DNA of 64,000 nucleotides, taken from Mitsuaria sp. 7. GTDB taxonomy: Bacteria; Pseudomonadota; Gammaproteobacteria; Burkholderiales; Burkholderiaceae_C. Both the position numbers and the translations under genes were made by a program. The notes beneath the pieces were generated by a model. It worked only from the letters and a program-made list of their open reading frames with translations. It searched no databases and had not been told where the DNA came from. The stretch is taken from the NCBI RefSeq assembly GCF_001653795.1, contig NZ_CP011514.1:2457715-2521714 (forward strand), in the 5' to 3' direction. Position 1 is the first letter of the stretch. Every line of letters starts with the position of its first letter. Positions 37,931 to 47,480 of the stretch are shown piece by piece.

Positions 37931-38875
37931 ATGAACCTGCACCAGTTCCGCTTCGTCCAAGAGGCCGCGCGCCGCAACCTCAACCTGACCGAGACGGCCA
38001 AGGCGCTGTACACCTCGCAGCCGGGCGTCTCCAAGGCGATCCTGGAGCTCGAGGAAGAGCTCGGCGTCGACATCTTCTCGCGCCACGGCAAGCGGCTGCG
38101 CAGCATCACCGAGCCCGGACGCCAGGTGCTGAAGTCCATCGAGATCATCATGCGCGAGGTCGGCAACCTCAAGCGCATCGGCGAGGAGTACTCCAAGCAG
38201 GACGTCGGCACCCTGTCGATCGCCACGACCCACACGCAGGCGAGATACGTGCTGCCCACGCCGGTCACGCAGCTGCGCAAGCAGTTCCCGCAGGTCAACA
38301 TCGGCCTGCACCAGGGCAGCCCCGATCAGGTCGCGAAGATGCTGATCGACGAGACCGCCGACGTCGGCCTGGCGACCGAGTCGCTGTCGCAGTTCGAGGA
38401 GCTCGTCACCCTGCCCGCCTACGAATGGCAGCACGTGCTGGTGATGCGCGCGGAGCATCCCCTCGCGCAGCTCGAACGCATCGACCTCGAACACCTGGCC
38501 GCGCAGCCGCTGGTCTCCTACCACCCGAGCTTCACCGGCCGCACCCGCATCGACCGCGCCTTCGCGCAACGCCAGCTCAAGCCCAACATCGTGCTGGAGG
38601 CCATCGACTCCGACGTCATCAAGACCTACGTGCGGCTGGGCCTGGGCGTGGGCATCGTGGCCGAGATGGCGGTGCGCGAAGACCCGCCCGGCGGCGAACT
38701 CGTCTCGCGCCCGCTCGGTCACCTGCTGGGCCAGAACGTCGCGCGCATCGCCTTCAAGCGCGGCGCCTACCTGCGCAACTACGTCTACAGCTTCGCCGAA
38801 CTGCTGTCCGACCGCCTCAACCGCACGCTGCTGCAGCGGGCCATGAGCGGCGAGGCCAGCGACTACGATCTGTGA
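37931..38875 (+). CDS. cysB: CysB-type LysR family regulator
   Basis: 314 residues. The start MNLHQFRFVQEAARRNLNLTE and the HTH TAKALYTSQPGVSKAILELEEELG are diagnostic for the CysB/Cbl branch, as is the ligand region ATTHTQARYVLPTPVTQLRKQFP. CysB activates sulfate assimilation genes in response to O-acetylserine or N-acetylserine. It could be the paralogue Cbl; the presence of a chelatase gene upstream supports the sulfur link but does not separate the two. Confidence 0.88.
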   Translation: MNLHQFRFVQEAARRNLNLTETAKALYTSQPGVSKAILELEEELGVDIFSRHGKRLRSITEPGRQVLKSIEIIMREVGNLKRIGEEYSKQDVGTLSIATTHTQARYVLPTPVTQLRKQFPQVNIGLHQGSPDQVAKMLIDETADVGLATESLSQFEELVTLPAYEWQHVLVMRAEHPLAQLERIDLEHLAAQPLVSYHPSFTGRTRIDRAFAQRQLKPNIVLEAIDSDVIKTYVRLGLGVGIVAEMAVREDPPGGELVSRPLGHLLGQNVARIAFKRGAYLRNYVYSFAELLSDRLNRTLLQRAMSGEASDYDL

Positions 38876-38948
38876 CGGCGCCCTGATCACTCACCGCAGC
38901 GTCCGGCGCCTCCCCCGCTCAAGACCCGCCCCTCCATCGTTTCAGACC

Positions 38949-40118
38949 ATGCGCGTTCACACTCCCGTTCCCGCGAGCCGCCTGCCCCAACTGGGCGTGA
39001 CGGTGTTCAGCGTCATGTCGGCGCTGGCGCAACAGCACCAGGCCGTCAACCTGGGCCAGGGCTTCCCGGACTTCGAAGGCGATCCGGCGCTGCTGGACGC
39101 CGTCGACGCCGCGATGCGCGCCGGCCACAACCAGTACCCGCCGATGCCCGGCGTGCCCGCGCTGCGCCAGGCGATCGCCGCGAAGATCGAAACGCTCTAC
39201 GGCCACGCCTACAACCCCGACACCGAGATCACCGTCACCGCCGGCGCGACGCAGGCGATCCTGACGGCGCTGCTCGCCATCGTGCATCCGGGCGACGAGG
39301 TCGTCGTGCTGGAGCCCGCCTACGACAGTTACGCGCCCAACATCGCGCTGGCCGGCGGCGTGATGGTGCCGGTGCCCCTGGATCCGGCCAGCTTCCGTCC
39401 CGACTTCGACCGCATCCGCGCCGCGCTGACGCCGCGCACCCGCGCGATCATGATCAACAGCCCGCACAACCCGAGCGGCGCCGTGTGGAGCGCGGACGAA
39501 CTGCGCCAGCTCGCCGAGCTGCTCGACGGCACCGAGGTGCTGGTGATCAGCGACGAGGTCTACGAGCACATGGTCTACGACGGCCAGACCCACCAGAGCG
39601 TCTCGCGCCTGCCGGAGCTGGCGGCGCGCAGCTTCGTCGTGTCGAGCTTCGGCAAGACCTATCACGTGACCGGCTGGAAGGTCGGATACGTCACCGCGCC
39701 GGCGCCGCTGACGGCGGAGTTCCGCAAGGTGCACCAGTACAACGTGTTCACGGTGAACTCGGCGATGCAGCACGGCATCGCGGCCTACATGCGCGACCCG
39801 TCGCCCTACCTGGGCCTGAGCGACTTCTACCAGCGCAAGCGCGACCGCTTCCGCGCGGGACTGGCGGGGTCAGCTTTTGTCTTGCGCCCCTGCCCGGGCA
39901 GCTACTTCCAGTGCGTGGACTACAGCGCGTTGCCCGCTGCGCAAGCAGCGATGGGCGACATGGAAATCAGCCAGTGGCTCACGCGCGAGATCGGCGTCGC
40001 GGCCATTCCGTTGTCGGCGTTCTACAGCGGCGGCAGCGACGCGAAGGTCATCCGCTTCTGCTTCGCGAAGAAGGATGAGACGCTGGATCTGGCGCTGGAG
40101 CGCTTGAAGAAACTCTGA
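38949..40118 (+). CDS. PLP-dependent aminotransferase, methionine/kynurenine type (YbdL-like)
   Basis: 389-residue class I fold enzyme. It has VNLGQGFPDFEGDP, NSPHNPSGAVW, ISDEVYEHMVYDG, and the Schiff-base Lys236 in SSFGKTYHVTGWKVGY. The GQGFPDF opening and the HVTGWKVGY segment fit the methionine aminotransferase YbdL / kynurenine aminotransferase subgroup rather than aspartate aminotransferase. Substrate preference is inference. A structured element lies 39 bp after its stop. Confidence 0.88.
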   Translation: MRVHTPVPASRLPQLGVTVFSVMSALAQQHQAVNLGQGFPDFEGDPALLDAVDAAMRAGHNQYPPMPGVPALRQAIAAKIETLYGHAYNPDTEITVTAGATQAILTALLAIVHPGDEVVVLEPAYDSYAPNIALAGGVMVPVPLDPASFRPDFDRIRAALTPRTRAIMINSPHNPSGAVWSADELRQLAELLDGTEVLVISDEVYEHMVYDGQTHQSVSRLPELAARSFVVSSFGKTYHVTGWKVGYVTAPAPLTAEFRKVHQYNVFTVNSAMQHGIAAYMRDPSPYLGLSDFYQRKRDRFRAGLAGSAFVLRPCPGSYFQCVDYSALPAAQAAMGDMEISQWLTREIGVAAIPLSAFYSGGSDAKVIRFCFAKKDETLDLALERLKKL

Positions 40119-40130
40119 GCCAACCGCACT

Positions 40131-40163
40131 CCCCAGGCCCGCTCACAGCGAGCGCTGCTGGGG
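40131..40163 (+). terminator. Terminator-like hairpin after the aminotransferase gene
   Basis: Outer arms CCCCAG (40131-40136) and CTGGGG (40158-40163), inner arms CGCTC/GAGCG (40140-40154). No T-run. Its right arm overlaps the first bases of element copy B. Confidence 0.45.
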
Positions 40164-40227
40164 CCGGAATGATGCTGGGGATTCCCGGAGGGATGTCCCC
40201 TGCATCGTGGAGTGCCCGCGCTTGGCC
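40158..40227 (+). repeat. Structured intergenic element, copy B
   Basis: 70-nt partner of the element at 8955-9025 (minus). Central hairpin 40169-40208 has the same shape as copy A but different bases at three pairs: T-A for G-C, A-T for G-C, and C-G for G-C. The loop is one nucleotide shorter. It is read in the direction of the upstream aminotransferase gene and lies between two convergent genes. Confidence 0.85.
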
Positions 40228-40240
40228 AAACGCAGGATGA

Positions 40241-42367
40241 TCAGCGCCCCTTGGGCTCCCGCGGCGTCTCGTCCTCGACGAGTGTCAGATCCAGATCCAC
40301 CGACTGCGTGAGCGGCGTCCGCGACAGCGGCGGTGTCGGCGTCTGCCACACCATGGTGGCCATCTGATCCGCCGGCGAGGTCGCATCCAGCGGCAGCACG
40401 ACGTCGATCGAGTTGCCGTCGACCTCATGCTCGGCGCGATCGCGCGCCACCGCGTACAGCAGCAGCAGGTCGCGGTAGGCCGGCAGCCCCAGGTCGCCGC
40501 TGTATTCCTGGTGATTGGACAGCAGGTCCTGCAGCAGGCTCATGCTGCCTTCGGGATCGGACCAGGCGGCTTCGAGCCGCTTGATCAGTTCCTCATGGGT
40601 CTCCAGCGCTTCACCCAGGTTCAGATCGTCGCTCCACGACGGCGCCCGGGCACCGAACTGCTCGGTGAACCGCGCGCCGATGCGGTCGAAGGCCTCGCGG
40701 TCGCCGCGGCGCTGATAGAGCTCCATCAGCTTCAGGAACGGCAGGCCGCTGGCGGCATCGCGGTGGTTGAGGCGCGAGGACAGCAGCTCGATCGCCGCAT
40801 CGTCCTGACCCAGCACCATGAAGAAGTCGACCTGCTGCTCCAGGTCGATGAGTTCCTCGACGGTCACGGTGACGCCGCCGCCGCCCAGATCGGCCGACAG
40901 CGGCGCGGGCCGTGTGTCGCCGCGTTCGAACTGCAGGCTCAACGGCTCCAGCGCATCGAGCGCCGCCAGCGCGTCGAGCGCGTCATCGGCGGCCGTCGTC
41001 GGCGCGCGGGCCGACAGACGTGGCGCCGGCGCTGGCGCCGTGGGCGGCAGGGACGACATCAACGGCGCGGGCCGGGTCGGCTCCTCGTTGAGGCTCAGCG
41101 GCATCGGGATCGTCGACGGCGCCGACGACGCCACCGGGCCGTCGCTCGACAGGTGCGACATCAACGGTGCCGGCGAGCTGTGCGGATCGGTGGGCGTGAA
41201 CGGCGACGGCCCCGTGGGCATGGGCGGCAGCACCGTCTCGGCGGCGTGCGTATCGTGGCGGGAGTCGCCCAGCCAGTGCTGGCCGGCCTCGCGCTTCTGC
41301 ACGCGGTTGCTGCGCCACAGCAGCAGGCTGCTGGCCGCGAGCGCCAGGCTCAGCAGACTCAGGCCCAGCACCCAGACGGACGAGGCGTTGCCGCCGCTCG
41401 CGGCCTGCTCGCGCGCCGTCTGCAGTTCCTGGCGCAGCGTGCTCATCGCGGCCAGCGTGCGCTTCTGCTCGGCCTGCATGTCGGCGAGCTGCTTCTGCAT
41501 CGCCAGCATCTGCTGACGTGCATCCTCGGCGGCGCTTGCGGCACTGGCGGCGGCCTCGGCGGCCAGCAGCGCGGGCGCGGGCGGTTGCAGCGCCTCCATC
41601 GGCTCGAGCGACAGGCGCGGCGTCGGCGCCCGCTCCACGCGGGCCGCGCGGGCCTCGCGTGCCTGGATCTGGGCCCGGGTCCGATTCGTCTCGCCGGTCT
41701 TGGAACGGGCACCGTCGGTGCCAGGACTTGCCTCGACCGTCCGGCGCTGCGGACGTCGCGGACGCTCGGCGGCGCCGGCGCCGCTGGCGGTCAAGCCGGG
41801 CGTCGCCGCGGCGGCGATCGACAGCTCATTGCCGACGCGCGGCGTCGACGCACGGGATTCCTGCGCCTGCGTCGAGCGCGGCGGCTGGCTTTCCTGCAAC
41901 GCCTGCAGCGCGGGCGACACGGTCGCCGCCGGCGGTGGGCCGGGATCGGCCATCGCTTCGCCGTTCAAGCCGGGCGGGTCGATGAACGCGGTGTACTGGC
42001 GCGTCAGCTTCGCCGGACAGCCCACGCTGAGCTGCACCGAGACGATGGGCTCGTCGATGCGCTGCGCGCTGCGCAGCCGCACGCCGGTGACGCGGGTGCC
42101 GTCGCCCTCGATCTGCCAGTGCAGGCCCGAGGTGGCCAGCGCGTTCTCGCCAGCGCTGACTTCCGCGCGCACGCACTCGGGCGTCACGGTCTCGCCGGGG
42201 TTGAGCTGGACGGGGAACAGCAGGTTCAGCGGCTGCCCCAATGATGATGCCGCCTGGGGGCGGCCGACACCGAGGCTCCACGCCGGCGTCGACATCATGA
42301 GGATGGCAAGCACGAGAACGCTGTGCGGCGGCAGTGCGCCGCGCGGGTCGTGATGATCTCGATCCAT
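40241..42367 (-). CDS. FimV-like membrane protein
   Basis: 708 residues. Signal peptide (SVLVLAILMMSTPAWSLG), then a FimV-type N-terminal periplasmic domain (QAASSLGQPLNLLFPVQLNPGE), a Pro/Ala-rich linker, a coiled coil (QQMLAMQKQLADMQAEQKR) and a membrane helix (VWVLGLSLLSLALAASSLLLW). The cytoplasmic tail ends in a TPR-like FimV C-terminal region (DLEQQVDFFMVLGQDDAAIELL). FimV/HubP proteins organise cell poles and type IV pilus assembly. This one lacks an obvious LysM domain and no pilus genes are adjacent, so the exact role is open. Start at 42367 precedes the signal peptide. Confidence 0.75.
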   Translation of the reverse strand: MDRDHHDPRGALPPHSVLVLAILMMSTPAWSLGVGRPQAASSLGQPLNLLFPVQLNPGETVTPECVRAEVSAGENALATSGLHWQIEGDGTRVTGVRLRSAQRIDEPIVSVQLSVGCPAKLTRQYTAFIDPPGLNGEAMADPGPPPAATVSPALQALQESQPPRSTQAQESRASTPRVGNELSIAAAATPGLTASGAGAAERPRRPQRRTVEASPGTDGARSKTGETNRTRAQIQAREARAARVERAPTPRLSLEPMEALQPPAPALLAAEAAASAASAAEDARQQMLAMQKQLADMQAEQKRTLAAMSTLRQELQTAREQAASGGNASSVWVLGLSLLSLALAASSLLLWRSNRVQKREAGQHWLGDSRHDTHAAETVLPPMPTGPSPFTPTDPHSSPAPLMSHLSSDGPVASSAPSTIPMPLSLNEEPTRPAPLMSSLPPTAPAPAPRLSARAPTTAADDALDALAALDALEPLSLQFERGDTRPAPLSADLGGGGVTVTVEELIDLEQQVDFFMVLGQDDAAIELLSSRLNHRDAASGLPFLKLMELYQRRGDREAFDRIGARFTEQFGARAPSWSDDLNLGEALETHEELIKRLEAAWSDPEGSMSLLQDLLSNHQEYSGDLGLPAYRDLLLLYAVARDRAEHEVDGNSIDVVLPLDATSPADQMATMVWQTPTPPLSRTPLTQSVDLDLTLVEDETPREPKGR

Positions 42368-42526
42368 TCCCGCTGTTGTTGCTGTTGGTGTGCGTTTCAC
42401 TCTAGCACGGTGCTTACAGGGACAAACCCGGAAAAGCGCCCTTCCTTGCCCCCGGATGCGCATCGCCCACGCATCATGCGCGCAGGGTCGCGGCGCCCGC
42501 GGGCATGCCGCGGGTCCCGCACAATA

Positions 42527-42566
42527 AGCCGGAGTGACGCTGAAGATAAGCCGGAACCCAGCCGGA
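42527..42566. promoter_or_regulatory. Three AGCCGGA repeats in helical phase upstream of the CRP/FNR gene
   Basis: AGCCGGA starts at 42527, 42549 and 42560, that is 22 and 11 bp apart; the first two extend to a perfect 10-mer ataagccgga. An inverted repeat (CCCGCGG/CCGCGGG, 42496-42514) lies just upstream. The site is 72-111 bp before the CRP/FNR start and in the divergent gap with the fimV-like gene. Confidence 0.55.
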
Positions 42567-42637
42567 AGAAGTCGCGACCCACGCGATCCATCCCCACATT
42601 TCAGGAGACCGCTGGCCTGTCACGCCAGCGACAAAGC

Positions 42638-43342
42638 ATGAACAGCTCGGTTCTTACAATTTCCGAACGCAACAACATCGAGACAGGCCCGTGGTTTTCC
42701 AAGCTGTCACTGCCGCTGCGCAGCGACATTCTGGCGCGCGCCACGGTGAGACGCCTCTCCGACGGCGCACTCATGTCGGTGCGCGGCGAGCCCGCCGAGG
42801 AATGGATAGGCGTGGCCAAGGGCGCGGTGCGGGTGAGCTCGGTCTCGCTGTCGGGCAAGCAGGTCACGCTGACCTACGTCGAGCCCGGCATCTGGTTCGG
42901 CGACATCGCCCTCTTCGACGGCCTGCCGCGCACGCACGATGCCAGCGCGCATGGCGAGACCACGCTGCTGGTGATCCGCAAGCCCGACTTCCGGGACCTG
43001 CTCCAACGCCACACCGAGCTCTACGAGGCGCTGCTGCGGCTGAACTGCCGGCGCCTGCGGCTGATGTTCGACCAGGTCGAGGACCTCAACACCCGACCCC
43101 TGGCCTCGCGCCTGGCCAAGCAGATCCTGCTGCTGGCGCGCAGCTACGGCGTGACGCAGGGCGAGGAGGTCCGCATCGGCCTGCAGCTGGCGCAGGAAGA
43201 CCTGGCGCAGTTGCTGGGCGCATCGCGACAGCGCGTGAACCAGGAGCTCAAGGGCTTCGAGCGCGAAGGCGCGGTGCGCGTGGAGCCCACCCGGCTGGTG
43301 GTGTTGAGCAAGGAAAAGCTGCTGGCCATCGCCAACCGCTGA
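42638..43342 (+). CDS. CRP/FNR family transcriptional regulator
   Basis: 234 residues: N-terminal cyclic-nucleotide-binding-like beta-roll (LSDGALMSVRGEPAEEWIGVAKG, IWFGDIALFDGLPRTHDASAH), long dimer helix, and a C-terminal winged HTH (QEDLAQLLGASRQRVNQELKGFE). No FNR-type cysteine cluster is present at the N-terminus, so an iron-sulfur sensor is unlikely. The effector is unknown. Start chosen at 42638, since the frame upstream is Arg-rich noise. Confidence 0.9.
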   Translation: MNSSVLTISERNNIETGPWFSKLSLPLRSDILARATVRRLSDGALMSVRGEPAEEWIGVAKGAVRVSSVSLSGKQVTLTYVEPGIWFGDIALFDGLPRTHDASAHGETTLLVIRKPDFRDLLQRHTELYEALLRLNCRRLRLMFDQVEDLNTRPLASRLAKQILLLARSYGVTQGEEVRIGLQLAQEDLAQLLGASRQRVNQELKGFEREGAVRVEPTRLVVLSKEKLLAIANR

Positions 43343-43427
43343 GCGTCCCGGGATCGTCGCCGCCTGCGCAGGGTGGTGGGCTCCAGGGACGCGTCGATCA
43401 CGAATCACGACAACTCCAGGAGACCTT

Positions 43428-44510
43428 GTGGACGATGCTTTCACCGGCACCCGCGCCCCTTCGCAGCAGATGGACGCCGAGGCGCTCGCCGCCTGGCTGG
43501 CGCGCGAGATCGACGGCTTCGCCGGCCCGCTGACGATCGAGCAGTTCAAGGGCGGCCAGTCCAATCCCACCTACAAGCTGATCACGCCGGGCGCCACCTA
43601 CGTGATGCGCGCCAAGCCCGCGCCGGTGGCCAAGCTGCTGCCCTCGGCGCACGCGATCGAGCGCGAGTTCACGGTGATGCGCGCGCTCGCCGGCACCGAC
43701 GTGCCGGTGCCGCGCATGCTGGCGCTGTGCGAGGACGAGTCCGTCGTCGGCCGCGCCTTCTACGTCATGGAATTCATCCAGGGTCGGGTCTTGTGGGACC
43801 AGACCCTGCCCGGCGCCTCCAACGAGGAACGCACCGCGATCTACGAGGAGATGAACCGCGTCATCGCCGCGCTGCATCGGGTGGACTTCCGCGCGCTGGG
43901 GCTGGAGGGCTACGGCAAGCCGGGCAACTACTTCGAGCGCCAGATCGGTCGCTGGAGCAAGCAGTACCAGGCGACGATCACCGGCCCCAACGAGGCGATG
44001 GACCGCCTGATCGAATGGCTGCCGGCGCACATCCCGGATTCGGCGCGCGACGAGCGCGAAGTGGCGATCGTCCACGGCGACTACCGGCTGGACAACCTCG
44101 TCTTCCACCCGACCGAGCCGCGCGTGCTGGCGGTGCTGGACTGGGAGCTGTCGACGCTGGGCCATCCGCTGGCGGACTTCAGCTATCACTGCATGTCGTG
44201 GCACATCCGCAAGAGCGGCGCGGCGCGCGGCCTGGGCGGCGTGGACCTGGCGCCGCTGGGCATCCCGGGCGAGCTCGACTACGTGCGCCGCTACTGCGAG
44301 CGCACCGGCCGCGGCGATGCGGCGACGGTGATGAAGGACTGGAACTTCTACCTCGCCTACAACCTGTTCCGGATCTGCGCGATCCTGCAGGGCATCGCCA
44401 AACGCGTCGAGGACGGCACGGCATCGAGCCAGCAGGCCAGAGAGGCCGGCGCGGGCGCCAAACCGATGGCGGAGCTGGGCTGGTCGTTCGCGCAGAAGCT
44501 GTCAGGCTGA
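43428..44510 (+). CDS. APH-fold phosphotransferase (acyl-CoA dehydrogenase-associated type)
   Basis: 360 residues with a kinase-like fold: [10 protein letters not shown] as the phosphate loop, the catalytic loop [14 protein letters not shown], and the metal-binding [16 protein letters not shown]. This subgroup, related to the N-terminal part of ACAD10/ACAD11, often sits beside acyl-CoA dehydrogenases and is thought to phosphorylate hydroxyacyl substrates; no such neighbour is present here. GTG start with AGGAG six bases upstream. The last 9 bp overlap the convergent LysR gene. Confidence 0.87.
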   Translation: MDDAFTGTRAPSQQMDAEALAAWLAREIDGFAGPLTIEQFKGGQSNPTYKLITPGATYVMRAKPAPVAKLLPSAHAIEREFTVMRALAGTDVPVPRMLALCEDESVVGRAFYVMEFIQGRVLWDQTLPGASNEERTAIYEEMNRVIAALHRVDFRALGLEGYGKPGNYFERQIGRWSKQYQATITGPNEAMDRLIEWLPAHIPDSARDEREVAIVHGDYRLDNLVFHPTEPRVLAVLDWELSTLGHPLADFSYHCMSWHIRKSGAARGLGGVDLAPLGIPGELDYVRRYCERTGRGDAATVMKDWNFYLAYNLFRICAILQGIAKRVEDGTASSQQAREAGAGAKPMAELGWSFAQKLSG

Positions 44511-45455
44511 ACCGGGCCAGCCAGCGATCACGGCATCCCAGGGGGACGGTGTCGGGAACACCTCCTCCAGGAAGGCGACGAAGGCCTTCACGGCGGGATT
44601 GGCGCGCCGGCTCGCCGGCCAGACGGCGGTGATCATCGTGCGGTCGACCGCGAACTCGCTCAGCACCGGCACCAGCAGTCCGCGCTGCACGTAAGGCGCC
44701 GCGATCCACGACGCCGCCATGCCGACGCCTCCGCCGGCGGCCAGCACTTCCACCACCGCATCGCTGACGTCCAGGACGATGGGCGCCTCGGGCGTGAATT
44801 CGATGAGACGGCTGCCCACCTTGAACTGCCAGACCAGCGTCTGGCCCGAGGTCTGGTAGCGGAAGTTCACGCAGTCGTGATCGCGCAGGTCTTCGGGCCG
44901 TCGCGGCGTGCCTCGCGCAGCCAGATAACCCGGCGAGGCGAAGGCGCTCAGCCGCACCGGCGACAGGCCGCGCGAGATCAGGCTGGAGTCCGGCTGGCTG
45001 CCGATGCGGATCGCGAGGTCCACGCCCTCCTCGACCAGATTGACGTACCGGTCGCCGAGCCGCAGGTCGATGGTCACCTTCGGATGGCGTCGGCGGAATT
45101 CCGGGAGCGCCGGCGCCAGCATCCGCGTGCCGATCGGCAGCGGCGCGGCGATCTTCAAGGTGCCGGCGGGCTCGGCCTTGGCGGCGACCGCCGACTGGAC
45201 CACGTCGTCCGCCGCGCGCAGCAATTCGAGCGCGCGCTGATGGAGATCGCGCCCTTCCGGCGTCAGCACCAGCGAGCGGGTCGTGCGGGTGAACAGACGC
45301 AGACCGAGCTGCTGCTCCAGCCGCTGGATCGTCTTGCTCACCGCGGACGGCGACACCGAGAGTGATCGCGCCGCCGCTGTGAAGCTGCCTTGGGACGCAG
45401 CGCGCGCGAACGCGACGATGCCGGTCAGGCGCTCCAGGGTGATTTGTTCCGTCAT
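44502..45455 (-). CDS. LysR family regulator, divergent from an oxidoreductase
   Basis: 317 residues: N-terminal HTH ([29 protein letters not shown]) and a LysR substrate domain ([42 protein letters not shown]). The sequence is of the widespread CrgA/AaeR-like subgroup. The start at 45455 is directly followed upstream by the palindrome CACTT-AAC-AAGTG (45458-45470). It probably controls the divergent oxidoreductase gene 110 bp away. Confidence 0.9.
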   Translation of the reverse strand: MTEQITLERLTGIVAFARAASQGSFTAAARSLSVSPSAVSKTIQRLEQQLGLRLFTRTTRSLVLTPEGRDLHQRALELLRAADDVVQSAVAAKAEPAGTLKIAAPLPIGTRMLAPALPEFRRRHPKVTIDLRLGDRYVNLVEEGVDLAIRIGSQPDSSLISRGLSPVRLSAFASPGYLAARGTPRRPEDLRDHDCVNFRYQTSGQTLVWQFKVGSRLIEFTPEAPIVLDVSDAVVEVLAAGGGVGMAASWIAAPYVQRGLLVPVLSEFAVDRTMITAVWPASRRANPAVKAFVAFLEEVFPTPSPWDAVIAGWPGSA

Positions 45456-45457
45456 GG

Positions 45458-45470
45458 CACTTAACAAGTG
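45458..45470. promoter_or_regulatory. Palindrome at the LysR start (candidate operator)
   Basis: CACTT-AAC-AAGTG, perfect five-base arms, three bases from the LysR start codon in the divergent promoter region. Confidence 0.45.
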
Positions 45471-45565
45471 ATCGATGAACGGATTATCAAACCGGCGTCG
45501 ACTATTCACACTGTGATCTCAGGACGCCCGTGGGGTGTCCTTCCCTTGCCGAGAAGGAAGCAGTG

Positions 45566-46579
45566 ATGACTCAAGACACGATGAAGGCCGTCCGGATCCA
45601 CGCGTTCGGAGGTCCGGAAGTACTGCGCTACGAAGACGCGCCTGTCCCGACGCTCAAGCCCGGCGAGGTGCTGGTCCGCGTGCAGGCGGTGGCGGTCAAT
45701 CCGCCCGACTGGTATCTGCGCGACGGCTACCGCAGCCTGCCCGCGGAGTGGCGTCCGGCACTGGACCTGCCGGTGATCCCGGGGACGGACGTGTCGGGCG
45801 TCGTGGCGGCCGTGGCGGCGGACGTCACGACGCTGGCCGTCGGCGACGAGGTGTTCGGCATGGTGAAGTTCCCCAGCTTCGGGGAAAGCGCCGCCTATGC
45901 CGAGTACGTGGCGGCGCCGGCAACCGATCTCGCGCGCAAGCCCGCGGGCGTCGACCATTCGCAGACCGCCGGTGTCGCGATGGCGGGCCTGACGGCCTGG
46001 CAGTTCCTGATCGAACTCGGCCATGACGCGCCCAACCCGCTTCAACCGGGACGCCATCACCCCGTGCCGCTTCGCGGCAAGGCCGTGCTGGTCAACGGCG
46101 CGGGCGGCGGCGTCGGACACCTCGCCGTCCAGTTGGCGAAGAGGCAGGGCGCGCAGGTCACCGCCGTCGCCTCCGGCAAGCACGAGCCGTTCCTGCGCGA
46201 GCTCGGCGTCGACCGGTTCATCGACTACCAGCGCACGCCGCCGGAGGACATCGCGCGGGATCTCGACCTGGTGGTCGACACCCTGGTCGGACCGACGACG
46301 GCGCGCTTCCTGCGCACGCTCAAGCGCGGCGGCGCCCTCTTCCCAATCTACCCTTTGGGCTTCGACGGCGGCAATGAAGCCGCACGCCTGGGCGTCACCG
46401 TGTCCGCCACGCAGGTACGGTCCAGCGGGGCGCAGCTCGAGACCTTGGGGCGCCTCATCGCCGAGGGTTCACTGCGCGTCGCGATCGACAGCACCTTCGC
46501 GCTGAAGGACGCGCGCGCGGCCCACGAACGCGCGGCGCGGGGCGGCATCCAGGGCAAGATCATCCTTGCGGTCGCGTGA
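45566..46579 (+). CDS. Zinc-independent MDR-family NAD(P)H:quinone oxidoreductase-like protein
   Basis: 337 residues of the quinone-oxidoreductase branch of medium-chain dehydrogenases: MKAVRIHAFGGPEVLRYEDAPVPT, VAVNPPDWYLRDGYR, and the nucleotide loop VNGAGGGVGHLAVQLAK. The catalytic zinc ligands of alcohol dehydrogenase are absent. A likely NADPH-dependent reductase of quinones or enones; substrate unknown. AAGGA sits eight bases before the ATG. An 8-bp inverted repeat spans both stop codons with the convergent GST gene (46576-46601). Confidence 0.88.
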   Translation: MTQDTMKAVRIHAFGGPEVLRYEDAPVPTLKPGEVLVRVQAVAVNPPDWYLRDGYRSLPAEWRPALDLPVIPGTDVSGVVAAVAADVTTLAVGDEVFGMVKFPSFGESAAYAEYVAAPATDLARKPAGVDHSQTAGVAMAGLTAWQFLIELGHDAPNPLQPGRHHPVPLRGKAVLVNGAGGGVGHLAVQLAKRQGAQVTAVASGKHEPFLRELGVDRFIDYQRTPPEDIARDLDLVVDTLVGPTTARFLRTLKRGGALFPIYPLGFDGGNEAARLGVTVSATQVRSSGAQLETLGRLIAEGSLRVAIDSTFALKDARAAHERAARGGIQGKIILAVA

Positions 46580-46597
46580 TGGCCGGCGAGCGCGCCA

Positions 46598-47209
46598 TCA
46601 CCTGACGGGCAGGCCTTCCGCCTTCAATGCGGCACGGACCGTCGGGCGCTGCACCATGCGGTCCATGAACTGCCCGATCGACGTATACGGGGACATGTCG
46701 ATGTCCACGCGCACCGGCCAGCGCAGCACGTTGTACAGGTAGGCGTCGACGACGGAGAAGTCCTCGCCCAGCACGTAGTCGTTGCTGGCGAGATGCTGCT
46801 CGATGTATTCGAAGCGGCCGGCGAGGTTGCCCTCGGCGAAGCGGGCCTTCGATTCGGCGTCCACGAACGGCGAGAAAATCACCGCCATGCCCTTGTGCAG
46901 GTCGGTCGCGACGTAGTTCAGCCATTGCATGGCTTGATACCGCTCCCGGCTCCCGAGTACGGGCAGCAGCTTGAACTGCGGATGCTGGTCCGCAATCCAC
47001 TGCAGGATGACGGCGCTCTCCGTGAGGACATCGCCGTCGTCCAGCTGCAGCGCGGGGATCAGCCCCTTCGCGCTCACCTGGAAGTAGTCGCCTTCGACCG
47101 TCGTCTTCGTGGCGAAGTCGACCTTGATCAACTGGAATTCCTGTTCGGCTTCCCGCAACGCGATCTGTGTGGCCAAGGCGCAGGAGCCGGGGGAGAAGTA
47201 GAGCTTCAT
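46598..47209 (-). CDS. Glutathione S-transferase, bacterial beta-type
   Basis: 203 residues. The N-terminal thioredoxin-like domain starts MKLYFSPGSCALATQIALRE, with Cys10 as in beta-class bacterial GSTs, and has GLIPALQLDDGDVLTESAVI for the glutathione site. The C-terminal helical domain contains FSVVDAYLYNVLRW. It is expected to act in detoxification or peroxide reduction. The region between it and the DsrE-like gene (271 bp) has a small inverted repeat (ACGGAT/ATCCGT, 47236-47253) and nothing else I can assign. Confidence 0.92.
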   Translation of the reverse strand: MKLYFSPGSCALATQIALREAEQEFQLIKVDFATKTTVEGDYFQVSAKGLIPALQLDDGDVLTESAVILQWIADQHPQFKLLPVLGSRERYQAMQWLNYVATDLHKGMAVIFSPFVDAESKARFAEGNLAGRFEYIEQHLASNDYVLGEDFSVVDAYLYNVLRWPVRVDIDMSPYTSIGQFMDRMVQRPTVRAALKAEGLPVR

Positions 47210-47480
47210 GAGTGACTTTCTCGTCAGGTGAATGAACGGATGAATGAATCCGTGAATGGAGATCACGTGACGGAAAGTCTATGAAGACGGGTCGGCCACA
47301 CCAATGGCCGCGGCGCGAATTGATCGTTCATCCGACTGAACAATGGCGTCATCACGCCGGCTGCAACGATGACTTGCAGGCCGCGGCGTATCCGCGCAGG
47401 GCGTCGATTCCTAAGATTCCGATCGTCGGTTGCATTCGATTCGACTGCCGATCCAGATCCATTCAATCAAAGGAATCCCA

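Noticed and set aside
46576..46601. Inverted repeat across the stops of convergent oxidoreductase and GST genes
   Set aside because: 8-bp stem with a 10-nt loop and no T-run; too weak to call as a terminator.
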